DNA of 64,000 nucleotides from Podocnemis expansa (lineage: Eukaryota > Chordata > Testudines > Podocnemididae). The first letter of the stretch is position 1; each line of letters opens with the position of its first letter. Positions 1 to 10,827 of this stretch are shown in pieces. Below the pieces are notes generated by a model. It saw only the letters and a program-made list of their open reading frames with translations, did no database searches and had not been told where the DNA came from. The translations under genes and the position numbers were made by a program. The DNA is taken from positions 8,780,579 to 8,844,578 of the forward strand of contig ML682024.1 of the NCBI GenBank assembly GCA_007922195.1, given 5' to 3'.

Positions 1-250
1 CCATCTGGGAATTGGACACTCTGTCATGCTGGGAAATCTCCTGGGCCCTATGTTGTGTGGGGGTTCCCCCCAACCCCACTCCTTCCCCAGGGGATCTACT
101 TATTGTTGCCCAGCAGGGTACCCTCTCTGTCAGCTCATGCTGTCACCAGCCCTGCACGCTCCACAGCATATGAGAGGCCCTGAAATCCTGCGACTGGCTT
201 CAAAAATAGCCTGACTTCAAAACAAACCTTGACTGGTGGTGTGATGTACA
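1..250 (+). repeat. Diverged copy of the sequence at 58586-58815
   Basis: Read by eye, this end of the window aligns with 58586-58815 over about 230 bases, sharing blocks such as CCCCAGGGGATCTAC and GAGAGGCCCTGAAAT. Beyond 250 the two diverge, because 58822 onward is the third segmental-duplication copy. It is either an interspersed repeat or a fragment of the same duplicated block. No coding potential is seen. Confidence 0.6.
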
Positions 251-1292
251 GGAAAGGATTCTTCCCCCCCCCCCAACACACGGGGTCACCCCAGCTCCTC
301 CCATGTTAGCCTTCCTGTCCATATGCTCACTCTGCAGCACAGGAGCCACCTTGGCCAGGTGCATCTACATCATCTACTGTCATCCCCTGTAACAGCGCTG
401 CGCCTGGCTTAGTTAGTGGCAGCTAACAGAGCTAGACTATTATGGGACAGCCTAGTCAGTTCTGTGCATTCTTAGAGCAGAGGAATAAAGTGTCTGTATG
501 TTTACACCAATCTGTGATCCTGTCTGCTGATCTCCCTCTGAGTGCAAGTACCTTCCAAAGTGGCCTTAGGCTATTTGGGGCCCTAGACAAAGATTTATGG
601 GGGCCCCTATAGGCACCCCCCCACAACCTCCCCCGAGGGCCAGCTCTGCCTTCCATTGCTGACTGAAGCACATACACTTTTGGCAGTGACGGATTAGGGC
701 AACAGGCCCCCTGGACTTCTGTTACCAGTCCTGCCTTGCCCTGCCAGCTAGACCCCGGTGGAGGCTGGCCAGTGCTGGGCGGGGGGGGTGTCTGGGTGTG
801 GCTGATCAGCCCCTGGGGGTGGCAGTGCTGCTGAATGCACACGGTTAGCTTCCGGTGCTGCCCAAAGGCCATGCCAGAGGCTGTGCCGCCCACACCTGCA
901 AGGGCTCACTGGCCAAACCACAGCTAGCCTGCCCCGCCCTTGTGGGTGTAATGGCCAGCCCAGAGGTGGAGCAAGAGCTTGGAGCCCATCTTCTGGGCCA
1001 GCCCTCCCTGCACCCCCTCAAAGCTGTCAGGGTGGAGGGGCCCCCACATTGCAGTGGTCCCCTGGGCACAGGCCCAGTTAGCTCATGCATTAATCTACCT
1101 CTGGCTTTTGGGGTAGGCAAAGACCCAGGATGGGACCCCTAACTGCTCGGGGCCCTAGGCAAGTGCCTGTTTCACCTACCCCCAAAACCGCCTCTGTGCT
1201 TTTACCCAGGTACCTGTCACCCTTGAGATTAGACTGACTAGTTTCTCTGTAGCTCCCCAGGCTGGGTTCTCACTCCTGCTTCTCCCTACCAG
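251..1292. repeat. Intron-like DNA with a GC-rich interspersed repeat
   Basis: About 580-1180 is GC-rich and carries the phrase GGGGCCCTAG near both ends (580 and 1150). It resembles the GC-rich blocks at 5785-6335 and 38930-39370. The reading frames on both strands are low-complexity Pro/Gly/Ala-rich and do not look like genes. The last hundred bases lead into the splice acceptor of the Ig pseudoexon at 1293. Confidence 0.45.
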
Positions 1293-2290
1293 GGTCCCTA
1301 CCAGCTCCTGAGCTCCCTCTGAATGTGTCCCTGACTCACGTTGGAGACTGGATTGCCATGAGGTGTCTGGTACAGGCAGAGTCATAGAATCAAAGGGTTG
1401 GAAGGGACCTCATAGGTCATCTAGTCCAACCCCCTGCCAGAGGCAGGACCACTCCCACTAAACCATCCCAGTCATGGTTTTGTCCAGCTGGGCCTTAAAC
1501 ACCTCCAAAGATGGAGATTTCACCACCTCCCTCGGCAGCTCATTCCAAGGCTTCACCACTCGCCTAGTAAAAAAGTTTTTTCTAATATCCAGCCTCGACC
1601 TCCCTAACTGCAACTTGAGACCATTGCTCCTCGTTCTGTCCTGTTATTACCGAGAACAGTCGAACTCCATCTTCCTTAGAGCATCCCTTCAAGTAGTTGA
1701 AGGTTGCTATCAAATCCCCCCTCAATCTTCTCTTCTGCAGACTAAATAAACCTAATGCTTTCAGACTTTCCTCATAGGGCTTGTGCTCCAGCCCTCCTCT
1801 GAACTCTCTCTAGCATGTCCCTGTCCTTTTTGTAGTGGGGTGCCCAAAACTGAACACAGTATTCTAGATGTGGCCTCACCAGTGCAGAATAGAGGGGAAG
1901 GATCACATCCCTTGATCTGCTGGTAATACTTCTTTTGATGCAGCCCAGTATGCCATTGGCCTTTTTGGCCGCAAAAGCACACTGCTGACTCATATCTAGC
2001 TTCCCATCCACCATGGCCCCCAGGTCCTTTTCTACACTGCTGCTACTTAGCTGAATGTTTCCCAGCCTGTAGCAGTGCATGGGGTTTTTTCGTCCCCTGT
2101 GACCTGCGTGATCTTCTGCAAAGACGGGAAGGAAATTGCAGACCAACTGTTCAACTACTTCAAATTGTCCTATGACTTTACCCATTGCCTCTCTGGCTGA
2201 GGAGACGCTGGGTATTTCTCCTGCTGGTACCAACACAATGCTGACAACAGCAAGCTGACTAATTACAGCCTGAGCACAGCAAGGCTCCTG
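1293..2290 (+). pseudogene. Receptor A: second Ig-domain exon, interrupted by a CR1 LINE
   Basis: A pyrimidine-rich acceptor ending at 1292 opens a phase-1 frame, with the first Ig half (strand-B Cys in the motif AMRCLVQA) ending near 1378. A CR1 fragment occupies 1382-2092. The frame then resumes with SPVTCVIFCKDGKEI and the strand-F motif GYFSCWYQ, ending at a donor GTAAGG at 2291. The two halves together make one Ig domain. There is also an in-frame TGA at 2198-2200, so the exon is dead twice over. It differs from the first-domain exons of units B, C and D (which have NYSCGYE at strand F), so it is probably the membrane-proximal domain of a two-domain receptor whose first domain lies off the left edge. 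The transmembrane exon follows at 4587. Confidence 0.75.
1382..2092 (-). mobile_element. CR1 LINE, 5'-truncated, antisense
   Basis: It begins with the reverse complement of the CR1 3' end (TCATAGAATCAAAGGGTTGG, then GGGACCTCATAGG and CATCTAGTCCAACCCC). On the minus strand it continues into the C-terminal part of the CR1 reverse transcriptase, with motifs such as RPHLEYCVQFWAP and [12 protein letters not shown]. It is truncated at 2092, where Ig sequence resumes. No clear target-site duplication is visible. It sits inside the coding exon of receptor A. Confidence 0.9.
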
Positions 2291-4004
2291 GTAAGGCCCT
2301 GAACTCCTCCTCCTCAAGAGCAGAGACAGCCCCAACCCCACTGCTGGGATAGGACCCACTTGGTATTCCATGTATGGACAGCACTGGAACAGGATCCCCC
2401 ATCATGTTCCTTCTGTGGGGCATGGCTTTTCCGCCATCCCCAGTGCTGCATTTAGAGCAGCTCGTGCCAGGCCCCAGATCCCCAATGTGCCCCATGGTGC
2501 TGTTTTAGCAGTGACCACCTGGACACTGTGCCAGATGCTGCTGAGCCCCATGGACTCTGCTATGCCCCCAGGCCCGCCTGGCGTGACAGCCATCCTCTTG
2601 GATACAGCCCAGGGGGCTGAGCCTGGCACCAGCAGAGCTACGCACCTAGCTGGGTACAGCAGACCTCACTAGCCCCTATGGGAATCACCTATGTTGTTCT
2701 CAGGATGTGCAGCGCCCAGAAGCTTGTCCCTGGCTGGATGGCCCAGGAAGGGCGGCTCAACAGGCTCTGGGGCCCGAAGGTCTGATCTGCAGAACGGCTC
2801 CCTCCATCCCTGCGATCCCTGTGCCGGCTTTGGCATGACTCAGGCATGGTGCATTGGCCCTGTTGTCAGCCTACTCTGGCATGGGACTCTCTGCCTGGCC
2901 CTTCCCTCTGCCAGCCCACGATCACTGCCCAGGTGCTGCTGGGGACACTCTGTGGGTCTGTGCTGCCTGCATTCTCCTAGCAGGACTGGGACAGGCTCAG
3001 GTTGCCTGCTCAGGGTGGACATGCATGTGCTGCTATACAGACAGGAAAGCTGCAGTCTGTGATACACTGAGCTGTGCAGGAGCACAGAGCCAGTTCAGGG
3101 CTGCTGTGTGGTAGAGTGTAAGCTGCGGTGGCTGTGGCTGCTATGGGGCAGGGACAGGAGAGTATGGAGTGGAAGGTGCAAGCTGGTGTTGAGCCAGGTA
3201 CCCATGAATGGGCATCAGCTGCCGCCATGTTCCTCTGGAGGCAACTGGCTCATTCCATGAATGGGGGGTAGTGGCGGCTCCTCTGAGGTCAGTCCACCCA
3301 GCCTGGCTCTCAACATGGTCCTGGGAGTCAGTGCAAGCTCCCAAACCAGAGTCCGGACCCACTGATGGCATTTGTGGGCAGGGAGGGGGGCTGGGAGGGC
3401 TGTGGGCAGATGGAAGTTCAGACCCACAGGACCCAGGAGGAATCAGATATTGGGACACAAAAGGCCTAGTGAACCAGGTTACCCAGTGAGGGCCAGAAAC
3501 CCCCAGTGTTCTTGCTCCCTGTGCCCCACAGCACTCAGCATCCATCCCAAAAGCACTGCTGAGCCACGGAAGTCTCTAAGAAATATGGGCCATTCCCAAA
3601 CTCTGCCCATAGTCAGTGCTGCCATTGACCTGGGCATGGGGCTGTGGCACTGTCATTAGAGGATGGGTCTGGGTTAGTATTAGGGGCAGCCCTGCTACCC
3701 AGTGTCAAGATTGATTGCTAGGTCTTGGTGGGATCTGACTCCATTGCTCAGTGTTGGGACTGAGGGGCACGTACTGATGTTACAGCCCTGGCCCCTCTGG
3801 AGCCCTCCTTACTTTACTGCAAATATTCCTGGATGTGGCATGTGTCCAGGATGGAGGCGACCCCACCAGCCCAGGAACCCATGCTACACCGAGTGCTGGT
3901 GATGTTCTCAACCCCCTAAAACTCCTCATGCTCACAGAGGGTCTGTCCTTGGACTGGGGGATAGGGGCAGCTTAATTCCCAGATGATGGCCCATATATAG
4001 GGAG
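2291..4004. other. Intron of receptor A, no gene recognised
   Basis: This is unique-looking, moderately GC-rich sequence between the Ig pseudoexon and the transmembrane exon. The open frames are short, on both strands, and not family-like. I found no stalk exon here. Confidence 0.4.
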
Positions 4005-4125
4005 GAAACTCAGGTGCAAAGGCATTCAGTAACACAGCCAGGGTCAGAGCTAGCGACAGAACACAGGACTCCCGGCTTCCAACTCCTTATCACCCTCTGC
4101 ACTAACCACTAGGACCCAGTCCCTC
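4005..4125 (+). repeat. MIR-type SINE
   Basis: It has the MIR core arrangement: a run like 'aacacagccagggtcagagc' followed by 'gaacacaggactcccggctt' and a 'cactaaccactagga' end. It is old and diverged. Confidence 0.6.
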
Positions 4126-4586
4126 CCAGAGCCAAGGACAGAACCCAGCACTCAGTGACTGGGGGGGTAGAAATAAGAGGGAGGCCATACACTGAGATGC
4201 TGGCTGGAGGGTTAGGGGTGGGATGCCAGCCAGGCCCTCCTTGGAGGCTCCCTGTTATCGCAGGAGGCCAGGGACTGCTGGGCTTTGACCTCCCTTGCAC
4301 CCACACTGACTCCAACTCAGGCCTGCTGGCAGCCAAGTTCCTCCTGCAGCTGGGGAGCAAATGACCTCCCAGATCCTCGGACCCCACCACCATGGTCCAG
4401 GGGCATCTCCCCTGTCAGACCAGCTCTTGGGATGGGTGGGGAAGATCGCGGGAAAGATATTTGTTTATTGATTCACTGACAGTGTTGAAACTGTACATTT
4501 TTTTACTGACTGTCCATAAATTTATGGATGGTTGGTAACCTGGCCTGGTGCTTCCCCAACAGCTTCCATCACTTTCCATGTTGCAG

Positions 4587-4738
4587 GGCCAGCCATGTCC
4601 CCCGCCATCTGGGTGGTTTGCTGTGTCATGGTCCTGCTCCTCCTGGTGTCTGCGCCAATCATCATTTTCATGCTGGAAAAATGGGAACTGCCCAAGCCCT
4701 TGGGGCTGGAGGAGACACAGGAGAGGAAGTATCAGTAG
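4587..4738 (+). pseudogene. Receptor A: transmembrane and short-tail exon, Arg replaced by Cys
   Basis: The acceptor TTGCAG ends at 4586 and the exon opens in phase 1. It encodes a hydrophobic helix (motifs AIWVVCCVMVLLLLVSAP) followed by EKWELPKPLGLEETQERKYQ and a TAG stop at 4736-4738, so the exon itself is open. The equivalent position is Arg (CGC) in unit C (33382-33384) and unit B (24127-24129). Here it is TGC at 4619-4621, one C-to-T change at a CpG. In leukocyte receptors such an Arg pairs with FcR-gamma-type adaptors, so this copy should have lost adaptor pairing. The tail has no tyrosine inhibitory motif. I call it pseudogenic because the upstream Ig exon is broken. Confidence 0.8.
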
Positions 4739-5114
4739 TCTGGGGAGCAGAGGGGCTGAGAGTGGCAGAACTCCATTGCCCAGCTGTGAGCAGGGGAATT
4801 GCCTGGGGAGATACCAGTGCCCAGCTCTGAGCAGCTATTGGGGAGATACCATGGGTCAGTGTTGCACCATCGGCCCCTGTGATGACAATCCTTGCACAAA
4901 TTTCTCAAGCCTCCTTCAGGTCCCCCCATGGAGATGCTGCCAATCACTCTGCCCTGCAGACACAGACCTCTGCTCACTCCCCACCTGGCCATGGCCACAC
5001 CCAACTTTGTCAGGGATTTGCCCTGCCATGAATTGCCCCACTCAGACAGCCCAGCCCAGCTCCTACCTTCTGTATAATCCCTCCAGAGGAGAGGTGTTAG
5101 GTTTATGGGGAGAA

Positions 5115-5300
5115 GATGGACTCATGGTTAAGGTAATACAGTGGTATAATTCAGAGATTGGAGATGAAGTCCCAGGTCAGCCACAGAGTCCTTGGGCTTC
5201 CCATTTCATCTCTCTGTGCCTTAGTCTCTGTCTTTGAAATGGGAATAATAATTCTTCCTTATCTAGTGGGATAATTTACAAAACCCCTAAGGCATTTAGG
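5115..5300 (+). repeat. MIR-type SINE in the duplicated block
   Basis: It shows 'ggttaaggtaatacagtgg', 'cccaggtcagccacagagtc', 'catttcatctctctgtgcct' and 'gaaatgggaataataattct', the usual MIR order. The same insertion is present in copy 2 (33890-34110), so it predates the duplication. Confidence 0.8.
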
Positions 5301-5544
5301 GATGCAAGTGCACTGTGCCCATGATCTTGGGTTTCTAAAATCCCTCAGGTGCTTCTAAAAATCTCCCTCTTAGACTGAGAACCCTTCCAGACATGGGCTG
5401 TCTCTCCCTAGAATTTTGGCTGCATAGGGAATTCAACCAGCAGGACCATACTGTTGTAACTAAGCCATTATTGACATCCTGGGATAACTTCCTGTGGCAC
5501 CCCCCCCCCATATTCTGGAATCAGAGATCCTTGGCTTGGGTTAG

Positions 5545-5707
5545 TTCCAAAGGGGTAGCCATGTTAGTCCAGTTCAGCAAAACAATCACGGAGTCTTGTG
5601 GCACTTTCAACGGCTAACAAATATATTTATCACATGAGCTTTTGTGGGAGAAAATTCCCCTTCTTCAGAGCAAGATGTAAATTCCCCATTTTCCTTGTTT
5701 GGTTGGG
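5545..5707 (-). mobile_element. Penelope-like element tail, antisense, with target-site duplication
   Basis: It contains TAGCCATGTTAGTCCAG, GTGGCACTTTCAACGGCTAA and GAGCTTTTGTGGGAGAAAAT, the reverse complement of the tail seen at 16690-16818. It is flanked by TTGGGTTAG at 5536-5544 and 5708-5716. Copy 2 (near 34295) has a single TTGGGTTAG and no insert, which gives the empty site. Confidence 0.8.
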
Positions 5708-5784
5708 TTGGGTTAGTTTACACCACCTGCAAAGTGATATAAGCTAAAGTGGACAAAGTCCATCATATTGGAGTAAGAGTGTCC

Positions 5785-6335
5785 CATGGGCAAGGCCGTC
5801 CTTAAGGGGGGCCAAGAGGGGTGAGTGCCCTGGGCCCTGCAGTTCCCTGAGCCTCATGCTGTCCTGCCATGAGTAGGGCAGTGCAGGATCTGCACTGTTG
5901 CCCCCCCCCCCAACAGCAGCACTGTCCCCTGCCACCTTCCTGCTGCCTTCAACACAGAATAGAAAGCAGCAGGGAGTGGGGGGGGGGGAGCACAGAGCCG
6001 CCGTGTGCTCTGGGCCGGCTCGCCCTACCCCCAGGGCAGGGAACAGGCAACTCAGCAGCGTGGCAGGCCAGTCCAGAGGCTGGGGTTGGCTCTCTCGCCC
6101 CTCCTCATGGTTCTGCCCTGGGTGCAGGGAGGGCCATCCCAGAGGTGATGCAGGAGAGGAGACCCCAGTCCCCAGACCAGCCTGCTCCACCCCCGGCTCA
6201 GGGCAGGGGCGGGAGTGTGGGGCTGGCCCACCCCCAGCACGGGGGCCAGGGGAGTATGAGGCCCCTCACAGGCCAGTTGGCCCTGGGTCCCACACCTCCC
6301 TGGGGACAGCCTTGTCCATGTGAAGATATCCCAGG
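5785..6335. repeat. GC-rich interspersed repeat
   Basis: This is a Pro/Gly/Arg-coding GC-rich block with several poly-C and poly-G runs and repeats of 'ccccagggcaggg' type. It is absent from the matching place in copy 2. Similar blocks occur at 580-1180 and 38930-39370. The open frames on both strands are compositional. Confidence 0.5.
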
Positions 6336-7093
6336 ATACATGTAATGGGTTATGTGATATTGGCTGGATTAGGGGGACCATTTATAATATTATTTAACAT
6401 CAATATGCCAAAATCACAATAATTCATATGGGGTAGGAGATACCATATCAGGTACTGTTAGAAAGATTAGAAATTGTTAAGTAAGATGATACTGTTTATG
6501 GGTACGTGTCATATTTGTATTAAAACTTATGGATATGTTCGCTGTATCTATATTTCAACTTGTGTGGTGTATTGAGAAGACACCCCAGATAGGATAGCTG
6601 GAGCAATAGCCTGCTTAATGGACCATTAGGAAAACTCACAGCTACCATGGACCTGGGGTGGGGGGGGGGCAGAGTTTCACCTAGTGTGTCACCAGGACTT
6701 ATTCAACTTATCTCTTTTTGGTAGAGAACATGGCAAGTAAAGTAACTTAGAGTTTTACTGGACCTAGTGGCTGATTGGGAGCCAGAGACTGAAAAGTTGT
6801 AAAAGGGATGTTTATATTTTTGTTTGGCTTCTTGATGATCAGTGTGAATCAGAAGTATTGTTTATGGCTGGATGGGAAGTCTGACTTTGGTGTCAGCCAC
6901 CAGTGTTGGAAGAATCTGCTCTTCTTTTGCAGCCTGCCCTGATCTTGGCATTTGCAAGTGGCTATACTAGGCATGGATGGGTCACAGGTTAGTAAGAGCA
7001 CTATGGTTCTGCTGGTCAATTTCTATCTGCAGAGCAGCCCCTAGTATCTGCCCAGCACCTAGTGCAAAAGTACCCTGACCTCAGTTGGGGCCT
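6336..7093. other. Intergenic DNA of duplication copy 1
   Basis: No gene recognised. The segment carries AT-rich stretches (6350-6560) and then sequence matching copy 2 near 34370-34500 ('gtcaatttctatctgcagag'). Confidence 0.4.
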
Positions 7094-7182
7094 CTGGTGG
7101 GTCTTGTTATATAAACAATAAAGGCAAAATGCAAGCTGACTACATTTTCCCTTTATTATTTATACAACAGGACCCACTGGAG
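7094..7182. repeat. Foldback (inverted repeat) with roughly 38-bp arms
   Basis: The left arm GTGGGTCTTGTTATATAAAC (about 7096) followed by AATAAAGGCAAAATG pairs with the right arm CATTTTCCCTTTATTATTTA then TACAACAGGACCCAC. Copies 2 and 3 of the duplication each show only one arm. The left arm contains an AATAAA that could be a poly(A) signal. Confidence 0.65.
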
Positions 7183-7489
7183 ACCTCAGTTGAGTTCAGG
7201 GTGCCTTTGTGCTCGGTGATGCCAAGATACTATAGGCTTGTCTGCAGAGACAAATTGACCAGCAGAACCATATTGGTCTAACTAACCCATCTCTCAGTGG
7301 CCAGGTGCTGGACAAGAAGCCAAGGAACAAAGTCTCTGTTCCTGTTTCAATATTCTGTACCCAAACTAGGGCCTTCTGTCTCTAGGGGAGCATTGGGCTT
7401 CAGCTATTAGACTCCCAGGGATTTCCCTAACGCACCCCCTTACATGCCCTCTAATTTCAAGTCCTGGGGAGAATAGTGTTAGACTGTGA

Positions 7490-8284
7490 GGCTGTGTTCA
7501 CACAGCCGCCTTATTTCGAAACAACGGAGGTTGTTTCAAAATAAGGTTTTGGCTGTTCACATGATGCATGGTTGTTTCAGAACAATGGGAACCGTTGTTC
7601 CGAAACAACTGCATTGTTTTGAAACAAGTAAAACGTAGTCCGTGGGCGAAACAACGTTGTTTTGCAACGGTTGTTTAGAAACGACATTGTGCGAACATGT
7701 TGTTTTGGAACAAGAAGTTCCGAAACAACAGTTCAAGGCATGCCCCCTCAGCATCCTGGCCAGGGAACCCTCAGCACCCTGGCCAGGGTGCTGAGGGGTG
7801 TCCCCTGGCCAGCACCTGCACAGCCGGGCTGCAGGCACCAGCGGCGTTCAGCGCTGCTCAGCGCTGCACGCCGCCGGTGCCTGCAAAGGGGGGGCTGCAG
7901 GCACCAGCGGGCTTCAGCGCTGCCCAGCGCTGCTCCCCGCCGGCTTAAAGCCCGGTCTGCCCCCAAACCCGCCGCGGTCTTTAAGCCGGCAGGGAGCAGA
8001 GCTTGGCAGCGCTGAAGCCCACCAGTGCCTGCAGCCCCCCTTTGCAGGCACCGGCAGGGAGCAGCGCTGGGCAGCTCTGAAGCCCGCCGGTGCCTGCAGC
8101 CCCCTGCGTAAGCAAAATAGCAAGTTCACAGTGTGAACTTGCTATTTCGTTTCCCACCTTTTTCTTTATTTCAAATTAACATTTTGTTAATTCGAAATAA
8201 GTTGTTTTGAAATAAGCATTATTTCGATATACGGGTGTTTCGAAACAACCGTATCGAAATAACCCGCTGTGTGTGAACACAGCC
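7490..8284. mobile_element. Non-autonomous foldback DNA transposon (MITE), 795 bp
   Basis: The terminal inverted repeats read GGCTGTGTTCACACA at the left and its reverse complement at the right, continuing as a diverged subterminal inverted repeat rich in GTTTCGAAACAAC. It is flanked by TGA at 7487-7489 and 8285-8287. The interior 7870-8060 is a further near-palindrome of GC-rich sequence (GCAGGCACCAGCGG against its reverse complement), so nearly the whole element can fold back. It encodes no transposase. Copies 2 and 3 of the duplication lack it (copy 3 at 59170). A 3-bp duplication would suit PIF/Harbinger, but the family is not proven. Confidence 0.8.
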
Positions 8285-9577
8285 TGAGTGTACCCTGGTG
8301 CCTAACACAGAGTAATCTCTGTAACAGATCTGAGGAGAGGAGGGAGAGGAATAAGTTGTGTCTGGGTCCCTGTTGTTAAACAGATACCCAATTAGCACTG
8401 CGCAGCCACAAGCATTAGAAACTGGGGTAGCGGTTTTAAACAAGCTCAATCAGGTTCCTATAGCTGGACTCAGAAACTCCACTGAAAGCAAGTCCTCAGG
8501 GCAGCTGCTGCTTAACTAGAAATCATGTGACCTGCATGGCCTGGGAAAGGGTCAGCCACAGAAGCAGAAAGCTAGCTGTTTATTTCTAGCTCTGAATTAT
8601 TTTGCAGCAGGTTAATGCTGTTAACCTTCCACTAGAAAAAAGTGAGTGAGCTGTGTAGTAAAAAAATAAAATTAAATAAAATTTAAAAAAGGGACCAAAA
8701 CTAACTTCTTCTGTTTTAATTGTATACCTGAACTGTCATTTAATTTTAGTCAAATTATGTTAACTTTCCTGGTTCATCTACCATCTTCTTGAAATGTAAT
8801 AATAAAAGAAAAGTTGTTTCTAGTTCACTATTCTAGTTTGTGTAATTTTTTAACAGAATTTTTCTTTTATATACTTAATACTAATTAACTGGATAATTAG
8901 CAAATTCCACAGTCCAACAGATGAGAAAAAGTCTCCATGAATTACAGGTAAATATTTTTGTAAGAAAGGGTTAAAGATCACATACAGTTCTTTTCACTCT
9001 GCAGACTACATACCGTTAATAACAAAGATCAGATAAATCTCTACTGAACTCTCTCAGCTTTTAGAACTCTGTTACTTCTTACAATTTGGTTTGGGGATTG
9101 CATAGTTAAACAAAGAAGGGAGACTTTGCTCCGACAGGAGACATTGGGGTTCCCATTTCTAGGTTGAGGGAAATTAGGGGGAAAAACAAGCAGTTCCGCC
9201 AGGGTGAGGTGTCCTCAGAGTGTGTTAGCACAGAGGACTGGGAGCAGCCTGACCAGGGAAGGAGAAGTATAACTGCGCCAAACGGTTTTCAACTTAGGAG
9301 ACCTCTATGCAGGAGTATGGAAGAGTGCATGTGCACCCAGGGAATTACCAGCTAGGGTGAACATCAGCTACTGGCTTGGCACTCAATGGGGAAGGGGTCA
9401 AAAGGCCCAGGTTTGAATCGCAAGGGTTGGTGAGACCAAGTTGACAGGATCTGGCAAACCTGAGGTGAAAAACCCAAACGGCCTGGGGAGAGGAGGGGAA
9501 AAGGGCAAGGAGCCCCCTCCATCAGTAGGCCGATTAGTAGAGATTCTTTTTTTCTTTTTTTTGGTTTCAGGGAGGTG
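8285..9577. other. Duplicated intergenic DNA, then unique flank of the gypsy element
   Basis: Up to about 9082 this matches copies 2 (34680-35460) and 3 (59190-60140) and is AT-rich without genes. From 9083 to 9577 there is no match elsewhere in the window and no recognisable coding sequence. Confidence 0.6.
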
Positions 9578-9582
9578 GGAGT

Positions 9583-9770
9583 TGTGGTGTTTTGGACTAC
9601 CTAGGGTCATTGGGGTTGTCATAGTGATAAATGGGAGAGTCGTTTAGGTGCTAGGAAAACCTGTCTGTCTTCTCTCTCTCTCTCTCAGTTCTCTTTCAAT
9701 AAAGACTTCTTATACAGCTCTGAATATGCTGTCCTCCTTATTGGATTATAACTTCCCTTAAAACTCTACA
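9583..9770 (+). repeat. 5' LTR of the gypsy element
   Basis: It begins TGTGGTGTTTTGGAC and ends AACTCTACA (TG...CA ends), 188 bp, with an AATAAA at about 9698. A TC microsatellite lies at about 9669-9686. Confidence 0.95.
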
Positions 9771-9772
9771 TC

Positions 9773-9790
9773 TGGCGACGAGGGTGGGAT
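9773..9790 (+). promoter_or_regulatory. Primer-binding site, probably tRNA-Ser(GCU)
   Basis: TGGCGACGAGGGTGGGAT lies two bases after the 5' LTR. From knowledge of vertebrate tRNA-Ser(GCU), whose 3' end reads ATCCCATCCTCGTCGCCA, it pairs at 17 of 18 positions with one G-U wobble. Confidence 0.8.
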
Positions 9791-10056
9791 ATGTGATGGA
9801 GTGGCTATCCTCAACAATCCTGGCAACTTTGGAAAACCAGAATGCAATGTAAGAAGCAAAACTTTATTTTACTGCTTGTATGGGTGTTGGGTTGTAGCTG
9901 TGAAAACTGATCTGTTGCCTAAGGGCTAGGTGGCTATTCTGAAAGCTGATCTGCCTGTTGTTAAGCACAAGGAAGAGATAAGGCTGGCTGGCTATTCTGA
10001 AAGCTGATCTGCCTGCTGTTAAGAGAAGAGACAAACAATAACCACAAGAGGGCATC

Positions 10057-10827
10057 ATGGCTTTGCTTACTACAACCTTTGAAGCATATGATCGTTCGGC
10101 AGCTTCCTGGCAGACATATACAGCCTGATTTCAAAATTTTGTAATAGCAAATGACATAACTGATGAGAAGAAGGTACCAGTTTTTCTAACGGTTATTGGA
10201 GTTAAGACTTATAATTTGCTATGTGATTTACTTTATCCAGAGAAGCCAGAGCAGAAACCTTACGGGGACCTACTGGAAGTTCTGGGAGCACATTTTTCCC
10301 CAAAGCCACTAGTAACTGCCGAGAGGTATAGGTTCTACCAAAGGAACCAAGAGGAAGGTGAATCAGTTGTACAATTTGTAGCAGCTCTGCAGAAGCTGGC
10401 AGCACACTGTTACTTCAAGAACATGTTAGAGGAAATGCTGTGTGACAGGCTGGTGTGTGGCCTGTACAGTGAATCAACACAAAAATGCCTATTGACTGAA
10501 GGTCAACTCACCTTGCAGAAGGCTGTGGAAATTGCAGTCTCCATGAAACTCATCACCCAAGACATGCAACCGATCAGGGTCAGTGTCTGCGAAGTATCCC
10601 TACAACCTGCCCCCAGGGCACAAGGGAGACAAGAATGTTACCGGTGTGGGAAGCAGGACCACCTCGCATCTGAGTGCCGGTTTAAGGAACTACTGTGTCG
10701 ACAATGTGGTAAGAGAGGGCACATTGAACGTACCTGCAAACGAAGGGTGAGCCAAACAGAAGAGGCAGACCTGAGAAAAATGGGCCGTTGGTTTGGCAGA
10801 CTAAGAGGGAAATTCTGCATGCAGTAG
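10057..10827 (+). pseudogene. gag of the gypsy element
   Basis: The ATG at 10057 opens a frame of 256 codons that is interrupted by TGA at 10126-10128 and closed by TAG at 10825-10827. The N-terminal part is capsid-like. The C-terminal part has two CCHC zinc knuckles, the first CYRCGKQDHLASEC (about 10636) and the second CRQCGKRGHIERTC (about 10699), which bind RNA in the family. The TAG at 10825 is in frame with the downstream protease, so it may be a readthrough codon or a mutation. The early TGA prevents a full-length Gag. Confidence 0.9.

Larger units (their letters stand above)
4570..9082 (+). repeat. Segmental duplication, copy 1
   Basis: From the TM exon onward this matches 33330-35460 (copy 2), and from about 7130 it matches 58822-60140 (copy 3). 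Shared markers include the 'ctgtgagcaggggaattgcc' block after the TM exon, a MIR, 'aatctctgtaacagatctga' and 'attattttgcagcaggttaa'. Copy 1 ends abruptly near 9082, where copies 2 and 3 continue. Insertions private to copy 1 are at 5545-5707, about 5785-6335 and 7490-8284. Confidence 0.85.

Noticed and set aside
4005..5300. tRNA genes
   Set aside because: The tRNA-like phrases belong to MIR SINEs; no cloverleaf with intact A and B boxes was seen.
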